Shown here: positions 46,849 to 56,154 of the stretch, one piece after another
Layout: the number at the start of each line of letters is the position of its first letter
Numbering within the stretch: position 1 is the first letter of the stretch
Source of the DNA: Stentor roeselii
Lineage: Eukaryota; Ciliophora; Heterotrichea; Heterotrichida; Stentoridae
Length of the DNA stretch: 64,000 nucleotides
Direction: 5' to 3'
Assembly (NCBI GenBank): GCA_006503475.1
Contig: RSEH01000132.1
Coordinates: forward strand, 62,001-126,000
Position numbers and translations under genes: made by a program
The notes under the pieces: model-generated
The model's input: the letters and a program-made list of their open reading frames with translations, nothing else
What the model was told of the DNA's origin: nothing
Databases searched by the model: none

Positions 46849-48231
46849 TTATTTCTTAAAAAAGTTAAGTTTCATTTGAACTCCTTCCTTTTTCCCAATC
46901 ACATTTGTAGGTCTCTGCAAAATAACCTCTTCTTCAGATGAATAGTCCTCACTAACAATTTTTCCATTTTCATACAAAGTTCGAGTTTTCATCACTTTTC
47001 TTTTATGCACAAGAGGAGTATCATTTTCAAATATTTTAGAAGCAGGCCTCTCAATTTTTCTATCTATTAACTTTGTTGTTGTTGCAAGTGAACTTTTGAT
47101 CACTGGCTGAGTTTTCACAGGACTAGGTGAATAAGTTTCGTCGTCTTCTTCAGTGTTGTAAAGATTTTTGTTGGAAAGGATTTGATTCAGATCATCTTTT
47201 GACTTTTTTGAATTTGAAGACTTTTGGGTTGACTTGACTGGCGTTGCTGGTTCTTCTGAGAATTTTTTGAAATTTGAAGAATGTTTTGATTTTTCTTGTT
47301 TTATTTCTAAACATTGGGAATTTTCTTGCTTTATTTCTGAAGTTTTGGTATTTTCTTGCTTTATTTCTGAAGTTTTGGTATTTTCTTGCTTTATTTCTAA
47401 ACTTTGGGAATTTTCTTGCTTTATTTCTGAAGTTTTGGTATTTTCTTGCTTTACTTTTGAGTTTTGTGTGTTTAGATCACTTTTTTCTGATTTTGTTTCT
47501 GTGGGTTCTGACTTGATCACCGAAGACTCTGTCTTGATTTCGATGGAGGTTGAATTGAGTTTTATGGGTTTTGAAATTATTTCTTGTGGTTTAGATATTG
47601 ATGATTCGCTTTTTGTTTTTATTTCTGAGGGCTCTTCAATCTTCGGCTTTTTGTAGGGTTTGGACATGACAATCGATGGTAATTCAGGAGGATTCACATT
47701 TTTTGCAGGAAGTTCATGAATAACTTTAGATTTATTAGAATTTGCAAGAGACGGCTGCTTTAAAGCAGACTCATTTTTAACAAAAACTGAAGTCTTAGCC
47801 GGCATATTTTGTGTATTAACAAACTGTCTTCCACCAGCAGACGACACAACAGGTTCACTTTTAACGACTTTATCCTTATAAACAACCTTCCTTTTTTCCT
47901 GTATAAAAATCCCACTATCAGCAGGGGGGTAGACCAAGTCATCACTTTCATAGAACTGCGCCTTCAATTTCATTTCGATATTAAAATTCTCTAGATCATT
48001 ATTAGGAAATCCAACAGCATAGATCGTTGAACCTGGCAAAAGTTTTTTAGTAATGATGACTTTTTTTGGTGAATAAGATGTATAATAGCTGACTACCCCT
48101 TCCATTGGGAGAATCGACTCAAGCACTTCTCTGGCGTCTTTCAGTTTGATTTTCAAGAATCTTGCTAAGAGATTCCTGGATATATATCGATGAGTCTTTA
48201 GGAGAGATATGCAGGTTTCGCGCTCTGACAT
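46849..48231 (-). CDS. candidate DNA polymerase delta subunit 3 (POLD3/Cdc27-like)
   Basis: A 460-aa protein. The N-terminal ~110 residues look like a winged-helix domain (YISRNLLARFLKIKLKDAREVLESIL...) as in POLD3. The rest is disordered and Lys/Ser/Glu-rich. The C-terminus MKLNFFKK resembles a PCNA-binding PIP-box (QMKLNFF), one residue shorter than the usual QxxLxxFF. The middle holds about six 10-aa repeats (EIKQENTKTS type, genomic 47288-47458), each with IKQE or VKQE, matching the SUMO consensus psi-K-x-E; at least ten such motifs occur in the protein. Human POLD3 also has repeated charged linkers and a terminal PIP. The family call is inference. Confidence 0.5.
   Translation of the reverse strand: MSERETCISLLKTHRYISRNLLARFLKIKLKDAREVLESILPMEGVVSYYTSYSPKKVIITKKLLPGSTIYAVGFPNNDLENFNIEMKLKAQFYESDDLVYPPADSGIFIQEKRKVVYKDKVVKSEPVVSSAGGRQFVNTQNMPAKTSVFVKNESALKQPSLANSNKSKVIHELPAKNVNPPELPSIVMSKPYKKPKIEEPSEIKTKSESSISKPQEIISKPIKLNSTSIEIKTESSVIKSEPTETKSEKSDLNTQNSKVKQENTKTSEIKQENSQSLEIKQENTKTSEIKQENTKTSEIKQENSQCLEIKQEKSKHSSNFKKFSEEPATPVKSTQKSSNSKKSKDDLNQILSNKNLYNTEEDDETYSPSPVKTQPVIKSSLATTTKLIDRKIERPASKIFENDTPLVHKRKVMKTRTLYENGKIVSEDYSSEEEVILQRPTNVIGKKEGVQMKLNFFKK
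47288..47458 (-). repeat. 30-bp coding minisatellite in the Pol delta-like gene
   Basis: Five to six near-identical 30-bp units encoding EIKQEN plus a variable four residues (TKTS, SQSL or SQCL). The two variants alternate, suggesting duplication of a two-unit block. Confidence 0.85.
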
Positions 48232-48477
48232 TATTTCTCTGTTATTAGAATATCAAGATCTGGGATTTTTAGTGAATCAAGGAATTGTGAGGGGAGAAGT
48301 CTTGATGGAAAAGTTTAGGTGAATGGAAATTTTCTGGATTTTGGAAAGTTTGAGGAAATGATTGAAATTCATGGGTTTTTAGAATGGTTTAAGAGATTGA
48401 CTTTAAAAGTCTTTCTTGTTGTTTGGTTTTGGTTTAGAGATATTGGGTAGGGTGCAAGAAGTGATGATACTAATTAT

Positions 48478-48588
48478 TTAAGCTTTTATTTGGTTCCTTT
48501 CTTCGATACCTAAGAAGTGGTAAGCGATTATCATGAAAACGATTCCTGTGCCTAAGTAGTTGAGGAACTGATACAGCTCGTACTCCAT
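48478..48588 (-). CDS. OST4: OST4, 36-aa subunit of oligosaccharyltransferase
   Basis: A microgene too short for usual gene finding. The 36-residue product begins MEYELYQFLNYLGTG and has one membrane helix. It aligns without gaps to human OST4 across the helix: FxNxLG and then YH nine residues after the Gly (FLNYLGTGIVFMIIAYHF here, FANMLGVSLFLLVVLYHY in human). OST4 is a membrane subunit that stabilises the ER complex transferring N-glycans to nascent proteins. ATG is at 48586-48588 and TAA at 48478-48480. The start lies upstream of about 410 bp of spacer, leaving room for its own promoter. Confidence 0.85.
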   Translation of the reverse strand: MEYELYQFLNYLGTGIVFMIIAYHFLGIEERNQIKA

Positions 48589-48998
48589 TTATATTCATAT
48601 TTAGACGACTTGCTAAACTCTAAATTTCACAACTATTCTTACAATTAAAGTCTTCCTGATAAAAAAACTATCATTAAATAGATATGATGTCATTTATCTC
48701 TTTATAATAACTATGAAAGTAATCATTCAAGATATTTCAAGTTTCCAGTCATTTAAGATATTTGAAACTAATATCCAAGTTAAATAAGAGTAATATCAAC
48801 TATCTAGCTCTATTAAAAAGACCTTTAACTTTAAACTATAAATTCAAATTAATTATAAATATCCCTTTATAATTTTCTCACTATTGCCCAAATTCTTATA
48901 AACAAACCCTTAAAATCTACTTAAAAGTCAAATTCTTTAGTCATCAACTTTCGCTCAAATTATATTAAAATTCACCTAACAATACAATAGAAAAATTA
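48589..48998. promoter_or_regulatory. divergent promoter region
   Basis: 410 bp of AT-rich DNA between the OST4 and RING-H2 start codons. No further gene seen. Confidence 0.35.
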
Positions 48999-49949
48999 AT
49001 GTTGGGTTATTATATCGTTTCAATCCTAGTATTCCAATCATTGATTCCAAGAATTTTATCTAAAACTCATTCCGAAGGCTATAAAATCAACTCTTTAACC
49101 TGCTCATTCAACATACCCTGCAAAGCCGGTTGTTTTTCATGCAAAGACATTTCCAGCTACTTTGAATGTTTAGATTCTTCCTCGATTCTCTCATGTCTTG
49201 AAAAATTCGTAAGGGTTAATTAGAATAAATGCCAAGATTCACATTCAAATTCCGATTCAGGCAGTAAAAAAATGAACGTATCATCTTCCCTCTGTTTATT
49301 CGAAATCGATTTACGCACAAAAGACTCTTCTTTATTGTTTCATATGCATTTCCAGTCACCCTTATCAAAATCAACCCTTTTGGCTTACAAGCACCTTCCA
49401 AGTGATTCTTTCGATTCACTTTTAAATGAAAAGCCAGAAGTTCATGCTTTATCGAGCGATTTTAAGAAAATTAAAGGAAATTACTTTATTATCGTTATTT
49501 GGTCTCAAAGTTCATCAAGTAATTCCTTAGAACTAGAATGGAAAACAGAAAAATCAGAAAAAAATCAAATGGTTTTAGTTTTGACTTCTGTTTTAATTCC
49601 TTGTTTTGTGGTCAGTTGTTGTTTTCTCTGCATTTTCAGTTATTTTAGGAGAAGGAAAATGATTAGTCGTCGAAGTGCGGTTTATGAAGCTGTTGAAATG
49701 AGAGATTTTTGTGAAGAGTCTTTTTTTGATTCTGTGTTTCCACTAAGGTACTACCTGGTGCAAACAGAAGAACTGTGCCCGATTTGTTTTGAATTGTAAT
49801 AAAAATGAAGGTTTTCTATTGGGCATCAAGTGAGAATAACTATCTGCAACCATTTATTTCATGCAGAATGTTTTGAAGAGTGGATTCAAAGCAGGCCTGT
49901 TCACTTGAACTGCCCGATTTGCAAGTCACCTCTGATGACATCAAAGTAA
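48999..49949 (+). CDS. transmembrane RING-H2 ubiquitin ligase, three exons
   Basis: A 306-aa protein reassembled across two 15-nt introns. A signal peptide opens it (MLGYYIVSILVFQSLIPRIL), then a luminal region with a short Cys-rich motif (CSFNIPCKAGCFSCKD), a single span (about 188-211, LVLTSVLIPCFVVSCCFLCIF) and a cytosolic tail with a RING-H2 at 255-298. The zinc ligands are Cys255, Cys258, Cys273, His275, His278, Cys281, Cys295 and Cys298, a complete C3H2C3 set. This is the layout of PA-TM-RING/Goliath-type ligases of the endomembrane system, though the luminal part is shorter than a PA domain. Confidence 0.88.
49209..49223 (+). other. 15-nt intron in RING-H2 gene
   Basis: Reads gtaagggttaattag, with GT-AG ends and A at position 10. 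It is phase 0, joining LEKF to NKCQDS; the last codon is TAG if retained. Confidence 0.88.
49796..49810 (+). other. 15-nt intron in RING-H2 gene
   Basis: Reads gtaataaaaatgaag, with GT-AG ends and A at position 10. It is phase 2, splitting the Leu codon after CPICFE. Removal completes the RING-H2 ligands, strong functional support for splicing. Confidence 0.92.
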
Positions 49950-50000
49950 ACCGAATGTTCTTCATAAATTAACCTCATTAATTTAATAACAATCTTTTAA

Positions 50001-51395
50001 CTAAAACACTCCAAACCTCGAAGCTTTAGGAATGACTTGATTGACAAATTCAGAGTAACTCACTTTTCCATCTTTATTCGAATCAAATCTTTTCACAAGA
50101 GACTTCAAGTCATTGATAGTAGGTTGAATGCGGTACTTTTTCAGTAGTTCCCTGAAGTCATTCACAGAGACACTTCCTTTAGCTTCGACATCAAGGACCT
50201 GAAACAAGTCATTCAAATTACTGTTAGTGTTAACGACTTCCCTTCTTAAATTTTCAGCATAGTGCTCTAGTTCAATTATCAGCAAAAAAATTTGGGTCAA
50301 CATCGCTTTAGTCTCCACTGACAAAGGAACATGCGGGTCTCGGTATTTTACGAGTAGTTGATGAGTCTTTGATGTGGAAACCAGCATGTCTTCGAAGTCT
50401 TCATTTGAAAGAAATCCGTCTTCGTTTGAGTCAAAATGTCGAAAGATTAAAAAAATATTATTCGCTGATGTCCGGATTCCGAAGTCTTTTAAACCTTTTT
50501 CCATGTCTAATTCACTTAAAATCTTTTTGTGCTTTCGGTCGAAAGACTTGAAAACTGCTCCTATGGAAAAATCGACTCGGAAAGAAATTTCTCTTCGACT
50601 GGTTTCGAGAACTTTTTCTTGGTGGATAAAACCTTTTATTAGCTTTTTTAAGGAAATTTTTGAACTTTTGGAAGGTTTTAAAGAGTTTTCGTGTAAAGCA
50701 TGGGATATTGTGGATTTTGTTTCGTTTGATAGATTACCTGATGATTTTACCTTGGATAGATTGGAAAATTCTTCTTCTTGGCTGAAGGTTTCTACAAAGT
50801 CAGAGACTGAGACTAGTCCATCAGCATCCCGATCAAGTCTTCTCATCATTGCAAAGACGTTAGATTCAGTGATATTTATCCCATGACTAGTAAGAAAAAC
50901 CAGGAGATTTTCCCTAGTAAACGAATTCTGCCCTTGCGAGATATAATCAAAAGAAGAAAGCAGAGACTTCTTAATATGAAACTTGAATTTCGCTTTAATA
51001 TCTGAGAAGTTCTTTTGAAAATCGATTTCCTTTGAAAAAACTCTTTGAATTGAGTATTTCTGGTCAAATGAAATCACTTTAGACTCGGAAGATATCTGCA
51101 TTGGAAAAGTATTCAAAGGAAGTACCCAGTATAAAAAGTCCTGATATGTAACTCGCTTTGAAATTGAAATTGACCAGTCTTCTATCAATTTTGAAATATC
51201 CTTGTCTCGGTGCAAAGATGTTAAAATTGCATGAAGGTCTGAAAAATCAAAAAATCCTTTAGTGTCCTGGTCCAGGTATTGAAAAATAGGGTATAGGTTA
51301 TTTGAAGATCGCTCACAAAGAACGTGCTTCACTACCTCAACTTGTTCTTCGAGAGCTGAAAGGGAAGAAAAGAAACTAAGAAGGTGATTTTTCAT
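50001..51395 (-). CDS. multi-EF-hand calcium-binding protein, 464 aa
   Basis: Six EF-hand-like units. Good or fair loops are DQDTKGFFDFSD (42-53), DRDADGLVSVSD (188-199), DSNEDGFLSNED (322-333) and DSNKDGKVSYSE (438-449). Degenerate loops are DRKHKKILSELD (286-297) and DVEAKGSVSVND (402-413). The spacing suggests three pairs. No membrane span or kinase domain. Long EF-hand proteins of this kind are common in heterotrichs and could serve cortical contraction or ciliary calcium signalling (inference). Confidence 0.88.
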   Translation of the reverse strand: MKNHLLSFFSSLSALEEQVEVVKHVLCERSSNNLYPIFQYLDQDTKGFFDFSDLHAILTSLHRDKDISKLIEDWSISISKRVTYQDFLYWVLPLNTFPMQISSESKVISFDQKYSIQRVFSKEIDFQKNFSDIKAKFKFHIKKSLLSSFDYISQGQNSFTRENLLVFLTSHGINITESNVFAMMRRLDRDADGLVSVSDFVETFSQEEEFSNLSKVKSSGNLSNETKSTISHALHENSLKPSKSSKISLKKLIKGFIHQEKVLETSRREISFRVDFSIGAVFKSFDRKHKKILSELDMEKGLKDFGIRTSANNIFLIFRHFDSNEDGFLSNEDFEDMLVSTSKTHQLLVKYRDPHVPLSVETKAMLTQIFLLIIELEHYAENLRREVVNTNSNLNDLFQVLDVEAKGSVSVNDFRELLKKYRIQPTINDLKSLVKRFDSNKDGKVSYSEFVNQVIPKASRFGVF

Positions 51396-51458
51396 TTATT
51401 TCATTGTGAAATATGAGCTAGGTATTTAATTAACTTCAAAAAGCATTTAATTAAACAT

Positions 51459-51662
51459 TCAAAACAAACATGTCACAAAGTTCAAATCAATCTCAACGAT
51501 AAGTTTCGGTTCAAGTTCAGACATCGAGTTACAAAACCCAACCATTTCCCCAAAACTCATCGAAAAATCCGATTCCTCTGAAAAATCCAAATCAAACTCC
51601 GAGCATCTATCACCTTCAAAAACGATTTCTGAGCATTCTAAAATCATCAAACGATTTTCCAT
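51459..51662 (-). CDS. small acidic hypothetical protein, 67 aa
   Basis: An acidic frame (many Glu, Asp and Ser) starting 9 bp downstream of the stop of the 51672-52295 gene on the same strand. Nothing is recognised. Biased composition unlike random AT-rich noise supports it, but the short length leaves doubt. Confidence 0.4.
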   Translation of the reverse strand: MENRLMILECSEIVFEGDRCSEFDLDFSEESDFSMSFGEMVGFCNSMSELEPKLIVEIDLNFVTCLF

Positions 51663-51671
51663 TTATAATCC

Positions 51672-52295
51672 CTAAATATCCCCAAATTTCTTCTTCTCAA
51701 TCATACATTCAATAATTGAATTACTTCCAAAGACGGGTTCCATCTTCAAAGAAAGACTTGATTCACTACTAAAGTCAAGATTAGTTTCTTTGCTGACCAT
51801 GATGCTTTTTCTCAGGCTTTTTTTGGGAAACTCCGAATAATTCGTCGCTATTACCGGCTGAATCTTTCCACTTCTGCTTGTTTTTGAGTTATTTCCCACT
51901 GAAACTCTTGGATTGGCTGAAAGTTGGACTTTATTTGCAAGGACTCCTTTGTTTAAAGGCACAGTTGGGAGTTTTTTAGGACTTTTTATGTAAGGAGTGC
52001 TTACTTTGCTTTGAAAAGTTGTAAAAATCGACCCTTGGCTTTGAATTTGACTTGTTGGAGATAGGGAAAGTGTTAGTTTTGCGTAGTTTAACGGCTTTTT
52101 TGAGACTGGATGATCTTTAGGCTTGGGTTGGGTCTTTTTTGGATTTGTTTCGAGACGGACTAGGTTTCTTTTGAAGTAATCGATTGCTTCGGAGAAAGTT
52201 GCAAGCTTTTGCATTGATCTTACTTGTTTTTTGTTACAACGGGCGGAGTTTATATGATTTTGGTCTTTACGAGAGGAGTTTTCGAAGATAAACAT
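51672..52295 (-). CDS. hypothetical protein, 207 aa
   Basis: I do not recognise this protein. It is basic and Ser/Lys/Pro-rich, probably disordered, with short ordered pieces (SMQKLATFSEAIDYFKRNLVRLE; RKSIMVSKETNLDF). No membrane segment. It is followed within 9 bp by the small acidic gene. Confidence 0.6.
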   Translation of the reverse strand: MFIFENSSRKDQNHINSARCNKKQVRSMQKLATFSEAIDYFKRNLVRLETNPKKTQPKPKDHPVSKKPLNYAKLTLSLSPTSQIQSQGSIFTTFQSKVSTPYIKSPKKLPTVPLNKGVLANKVQLSANPRVSVGNNSKTSRSGKIQPVIATNYSEFPKKSLRKSIMVSKETNLDFSSESSLSLKMEPVFGSNSIIECMIEKKKFGDI

Positions 52296-52495
52296 TGTTT
52301 ATTATGCATTCATGGTTGTAGCAATAGGAAGAGACTTGATTATTAGGAAAGAATGGAAGGACTAAAGGATTTGAAGATGGTTGAAGAGTTCACATCATTC
52401 AATTTTTTATCTTTTCTTATGGAATTATTTGATTACTCGAAAAAACTCTTAATTTCATTAATAACTTTGAACTAACAAGAAAATCGTCTAAAAGT

Positions 52496-53008
52496 TTAGT
52501 TCCAGTTTTTGATTTTCTTTCGAAGTAAATGCTGGATATAAAGCTCTTTATACCCTGATGATGTTTCATTTTCACTATGAGTTTCAATAAAGCTTCTTTT
52601 TGGAACACTTTTCTGCCGAATTAGTTGAGGAAATTTTTGCTCTTCGTTTTTAGGTCTTTTCCCTGTGAACCCACTTTTAGCGAAAAAAGACCCAACATTG
52701 AATCCTTCAACTTTAAGACTTGAACTAGAAGATCTATAGTTTTTAAAGTCTTCTTGAAATATCATCTTTTGTAAACTTTTTCTTCCCAAAGGAGTGAAAA
52801 GAACTGTTTTTTTTGATTTGAAAATCGGACTTTGTTGGTCTTTTGATCTGAAAAGTTTGAAGTCTTTTGAAGGGTTCGGAATGTGACAAGAAAGGTTTCG
52901 AAGGCTGAAGGTTTGGTTTGGACTTGTTTGTCTTGAATAGTCTTTTAGTCCTAAGTTCGATGGAGGTTTGTAATGCTTAATTTTGTATTTTTTTTTAAGT
53001 ATTTGCAT
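52496..53008 (-). CDS. hypothetical protein, 170 aa
   Basis: I do not recognise this protein. It is strongly basic, with Ser, Pro and Lys runs, probably disordered. Its C-terminus is helical and basic, ending IQHLLRKKIKNWN. Its composition resembles that of the 51672-52295 and 17900-18535 proteins. Confidence 0.6.
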   Translation of the reverse strand: MQILKKKYKIKHYKPPSNLGLKDYSRQTSPNQTFSLRNLSCHIPNPSKDFKLFRSKDQQSPIFKSKKTVLFTPLGRKSLQKMIFQEDFKNYRSSSSSLKVEGFNVGSFFAKSGFTGKRPKNEEQKFPQLIRQKSVPKRSFIETHSENETSSGYKELYIQHLLRKKIKNWN

Positions 53009-53528
53009 GAGGCTTTTTGGTAGTTATTTATATTATTTATTAAAGAAACTAGACATGATTTAACTTTAGATATATTTATCAAGTATTTTTATTGATTATC
53101 GAATACTTAAGTCAAATTAATCATTGGAAATATTTTTAATGTGCTCAAATTTAATCCTTATCAGTTAAAAATTATTTTTATTCAGGAAACTTTCATCTAG
53201 ACTTTTTGGGGTTTTCATTATCGAGTAATTTTGAGAAATTTTTAAAATTGGATTTAGGCAAAGAAATTCAAAGTTTTGATGTTCTTCTCAAAACTGGTCT
53301 CTTCTTTATAAGAAAATCCATCTAGAAAAGGTTTTGGTATCGACTTAAATATTCCCATTTAAAGTTAAAACTCTCTCAAAGTAACATATTTTTTCAAGCT
53401 AAAATGAGAATTTTTATTTTCCTGTAAAAGTTTCGTGTGAAATTATTCTCAGTATTGACAACTGTAAAATTAATTCTTTGGGATAGAAGGAATTCAGTTC
53501 ATGTTTAAGAATTTTTAGTTATTTCAAC
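53009..53528. other. intergenic
   Basis: 520 bp of AT-rich spacer between the unknown basic protein gene and the C2H2 gene. No gene seen. Confidence 0.3.
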
Positions 53529-53984
53529 CTAAAAAACGAATTTCGGAAAAGGTAGAATCTTGAAACCTTTTCTGCTTTCTTCGATTGCTGGTAAACAAAT
53601 ATTTACCTGCTTTACATCCATCTCAACTTTGTCAAACTTCATATCAGAAACATCAAATTCTGATTTACTTGTTTCAAGGGTGGTCCCTTGAGAGTTATGA
53701 ACTCTTTTGTGTAAAGATAGCAAAGAAGCCTGTCTGAAGGATTTATCACAAGTAATACATCTGAACGGCATAGCACCTTGATGCTTGTAGTAGTGTTCTT
53801 TCAGGCTTTGTTTGCTTGAAAAAAGATTTTTGCAAATCGAGCAACTGAACTTCTTAACTTTGAGGTGCACAGACTCGACATGTCGCTTAAGATTATACTT
53901 CGAAGAATATTCGCTTCCACAGGCAGGATACATGCAACAGTAGAAATTTACTTCCAAGTCATAATCTTGCGCAGTTTGTTTCAT
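53529..53984 (-). CDS. three-finger C2H2 zinc-finger protein, 151 aa
   Basis: Three C2H2 fingers: CCMYPACGSEYSSKYNLKRHVESVH, CSICKNLFSSKQSLKEHYYKH and CITCDKSFRQASLLSLHKRVH. The second and third match the finger pattern of the 33436 and 36338 genes (SSKQ-L and QAS-LS-H), so it is a more distant paralogue with an extra finger. The tail (KVEMDVKQVNICLPAIEE) also has the short LP motif of the others. Likely DNA-binding. Confidence 0.85.
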   Translation of the reverse strand: MKQTAQDYDLEVNFYCCMYPACGSEYSSKYNLKRHVESVHLKVKKFSCSICKNLFSSKQSLKEHYYKHQGAMPFRCITCDKSFRQASLLSLHKRVHNSQGTTLETSKSEFDVSDMKFDKVEMDVKQVNICLPAIEESRKGFKILPFPKFVF

Positions 53985-54876
53985 TTTATATTAAATAAAC
54001 ATCAATAATTTAAGAAATATTTGCAACGGATATATGAAGTATTATTAAATGTTATAAGACGCCAAACATTAATGGAATTCTTTATGTTCGATTAGAAGAT
54101 CTGCATGAACATTGAAGTGTGAGAAAAGAAAATCCAGAAAAACGAGAAAATTGTAAAGTTTTTGAGTTTTTTGAAAAGAGGTTATTTATATTGCTTGGTA
54201 AATACTTAGAACTTGTGAAGAGGTGATTTTAGAAAGAGAATACTATTAAAATATTGTGATTTGTGATAATCGGAAGTAATTTAGAGTTTTTTAGAGTGAT
54301 TAGGTTTTAATTGAATTGCTTGAGATTAATGATAAATTTTTATAAGTTGTTAATTAGAAAATTTGGAATGGTTCATTGTTTTGATTTAGTTTTTGTGATT
54401 GTTATCTGTAAAAATTTTAATAATATAATCGAAAATTGTAGTATGAAGTTTCACTTACTGAGCGAGTCATTTCTATCAAAAATTGTTAATTTTGAAGTTT
54501 GGCTTCATTCTTGATAATCTACCCTTAGAATTTTCAAAAATAGTTCAGCAGTGTTACTTAATAAGTGCTCATAAAAATGAAAAAAATTCCCCCTAAGAAT
54601 TTTTTTTTTTTCATATTTAATTCTAACTTGTGCTATTCTCACAAGGTTTAAAGCAGTTCAACTAAAAAGTTTCTACCAAGTGCCTCTTTGATTCAAGAAC
54701 TTTATTTCTCTAAAAATATTCTATGTTAAAATTTTACAAAACTGTTTAAAAATTAACTAAGTTGTCCTAGACTTTAAATAAAACAAAGAAAAGTTCAATC
54801 CAATCAATCCCCAGACTAAATCTAAATCTACAATTCCAAAAACCATTAAACCTAAAAACTCTTCAACACCTTTCCT
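53985..54876. other. long intergenic, no gene seen
   Basis: About 890 bp, AT-rich, with a 12-13-nt T run near 54600. A 67-codon frame at 54311-54514 lacks family features and I do not accept it. Confidence 0.35.
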
Positions 54877-55566
54877 CTAATAAAAAATTTCCTGATTAGT
54901 CTTACTTAACAATTCATCATTCAACTCATTAATCATTTTCATCAAGCTCTGGAATTCTTTAGGGTTTCTCTTGACAGCTTCTTCGATTTCTTCAGGTTCA
55001 CATCCGAATTCTTCATAAATGTCGTCTTCAAGGCACTTCATCTGCACGTTTAACTCAACAGGGTCGTTTTCATTGAATTCTTCTACCCTTGCGATGTAGT
55101 ACTCGAGAATAGATTCAAGTTTCGTGTAGATTCCTCCTGCAACTTTTGAGGTTTCAACACTGCACAGTTTAGAAAGAGCTGCTTTTACTTCAGGGTCTTG
55201 TTCGAAGTGCTTGTAGGACTCTGATAGAATGTCTTCGTTCAGACCGAAACGAGTCAAAACTTCTTCAACTGCTTTCTGGATGTATTCTTTTGATTGGTCT
55301 TTTAGCTCTTTCACTAGGTTACGGTATTCTCGACCTCCGCGGTGGAGTCCTCGACGTTTTTTACGATTTAGACGAAGAGGAACAGCGAATTTCTGAGAAT
55401 ACTCAGACCTAATCTGTTGTAGTATATAAATAAAAGAGCTTTTATCAAGAATCTGATAGTTTTTAAACCTAATCTGCGAACTTGTCCTAAAAAACAGAGC
55501 CAAACCCGTAGCAACCGCGATCAAAGACCCGCCGTAAGCCAGGATTTTTTTCATTTTTATAATCAT
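54877..55566 (-). CDS. membrane-anchored hypothetical protein, 229 aa
   Basis: I do not recognise this protein. An N-terminal hydrophobic segment (KILAYGGSLIAVATGLALFF) may be a signal anchor. A basic patch follows (LNRKKRRGLHRGGREYRN), then an acidic helical domain (about 85-225). Two starts are possible: MIIKMKK at 55564-55566 or MKK twelve bases downstream. The longer one leaves 27 bp to the divergent QALGGH gene. Function is unknown. Confidence 0.7.
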   Translation of the reverse strand: MIIKMKKILAYGGSLIAVATGLALFFRTSSQIRFKNYQILDKSSFIYILQQIRSEYSQKFAVPLRLNRKKRRGLHRGGREYRNLVKELKDQSKEYIQKAVEEVLTRFGLNEDILSESYKHFEQDPEVKAALSKLCSVETSKVAGGIYTKLESILEYYIARVEEFNENDPVELNVQMKCLEDDIYEEFGCEPEEIEEAVKRNPKEFQSLMKMINELNDELLSKTNQEIFY

Positions 55567-55593
55567 TCCAAAGATCCGTATCTTATATAATCA

Positions 55594-56142
55594 ATGTCTT
55601 CAAAAGAGCTTTCCTCTCTGAAGTGTCTCGAAAGGTTCGAAAGTCCAACAAAGAAAACTTTACATCTAACCAACCCTTTGATTCACGTGGACCAATCAAG
55701 TCGTTCAAACCATTATTTATGCTGCGAAAGTCACGAAGCCGAATTTCAAGAAGACTTCGAAAGTGACGACGAGTTTCTAGTCTTCAACGACTACTTCGAA
55801 GGACTCGTTTTTTCTCATCAGTCTGAAGTAGTTGACTGGATGAAAAGCAAAGACGAAGTCGGTACTCAATGCAACGGAGGGACTCCTATTTCTCTGCAGG
55901 CTTTAAGCAGGGAAGACATCATTGAGACTCATTACAAGGTCATCATTCCAAGGAAAAATCAGGAGTTTCTTAAACATGAACCACTTGTGATGCTTCCAAG
56001 GACTGCTCCTCATGTTTCTTTGCCTGATACTGATGATGAAGGCGCTTTTCAGTGCAGGTATTGCTTTAAAATATTTCTCACGGGTCAAGCTTTAGGAGGC
56101 CATATGTCACGAAAACACCCGAGTAATCAGGGAAAAATTTAA
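55594..56142 (+). CDS. single C2H2 zinc-finger protein with QALGGH motif
   Basis: A 182-aa protein. The last ~30 residues are one C2H2 finger, CRYCFKIFLTGQALGGHMSRKH, containing QALGGH, a motif regarded as characteristic of plant EPF/SUPERMAN-type fingers. The N-terminal part is acidic with Ser and no clear domain. It is possibly a transcription or chromatin factor. The ATG of DBP10 follows the stop by 12 bp. Confidence 0.8.
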   Translation: MSSKELSSLKCLERFESPTKKTLHLTNPLIHVDQSSRSNHYLCCESHEAEFQEDFESDDEFLVFNDYFEGLVFSHQSEVVDWMKSKDEVGTQCNGGTPISLQALSREDIIETHYKVIIPRKNQEFLKHEPLVMLPRTAPHVSLPDTDDEGAFQCRYCFKIFLTGQALGGHMSRKHPSNQGKI

Positions 56143-56154
56143 TATTTAATAAAT

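Noticed and set aside
47234-47656. 140-codon repetitive frame on the + strand
   Set aside because: It is the antisense image of the 30-bp repeat in the Pol delta-like gene.
54311-54514. 67-codon frame in the 54-kb spacer
   Set aside because: No family features, and composition is that of AT-rich spacer.
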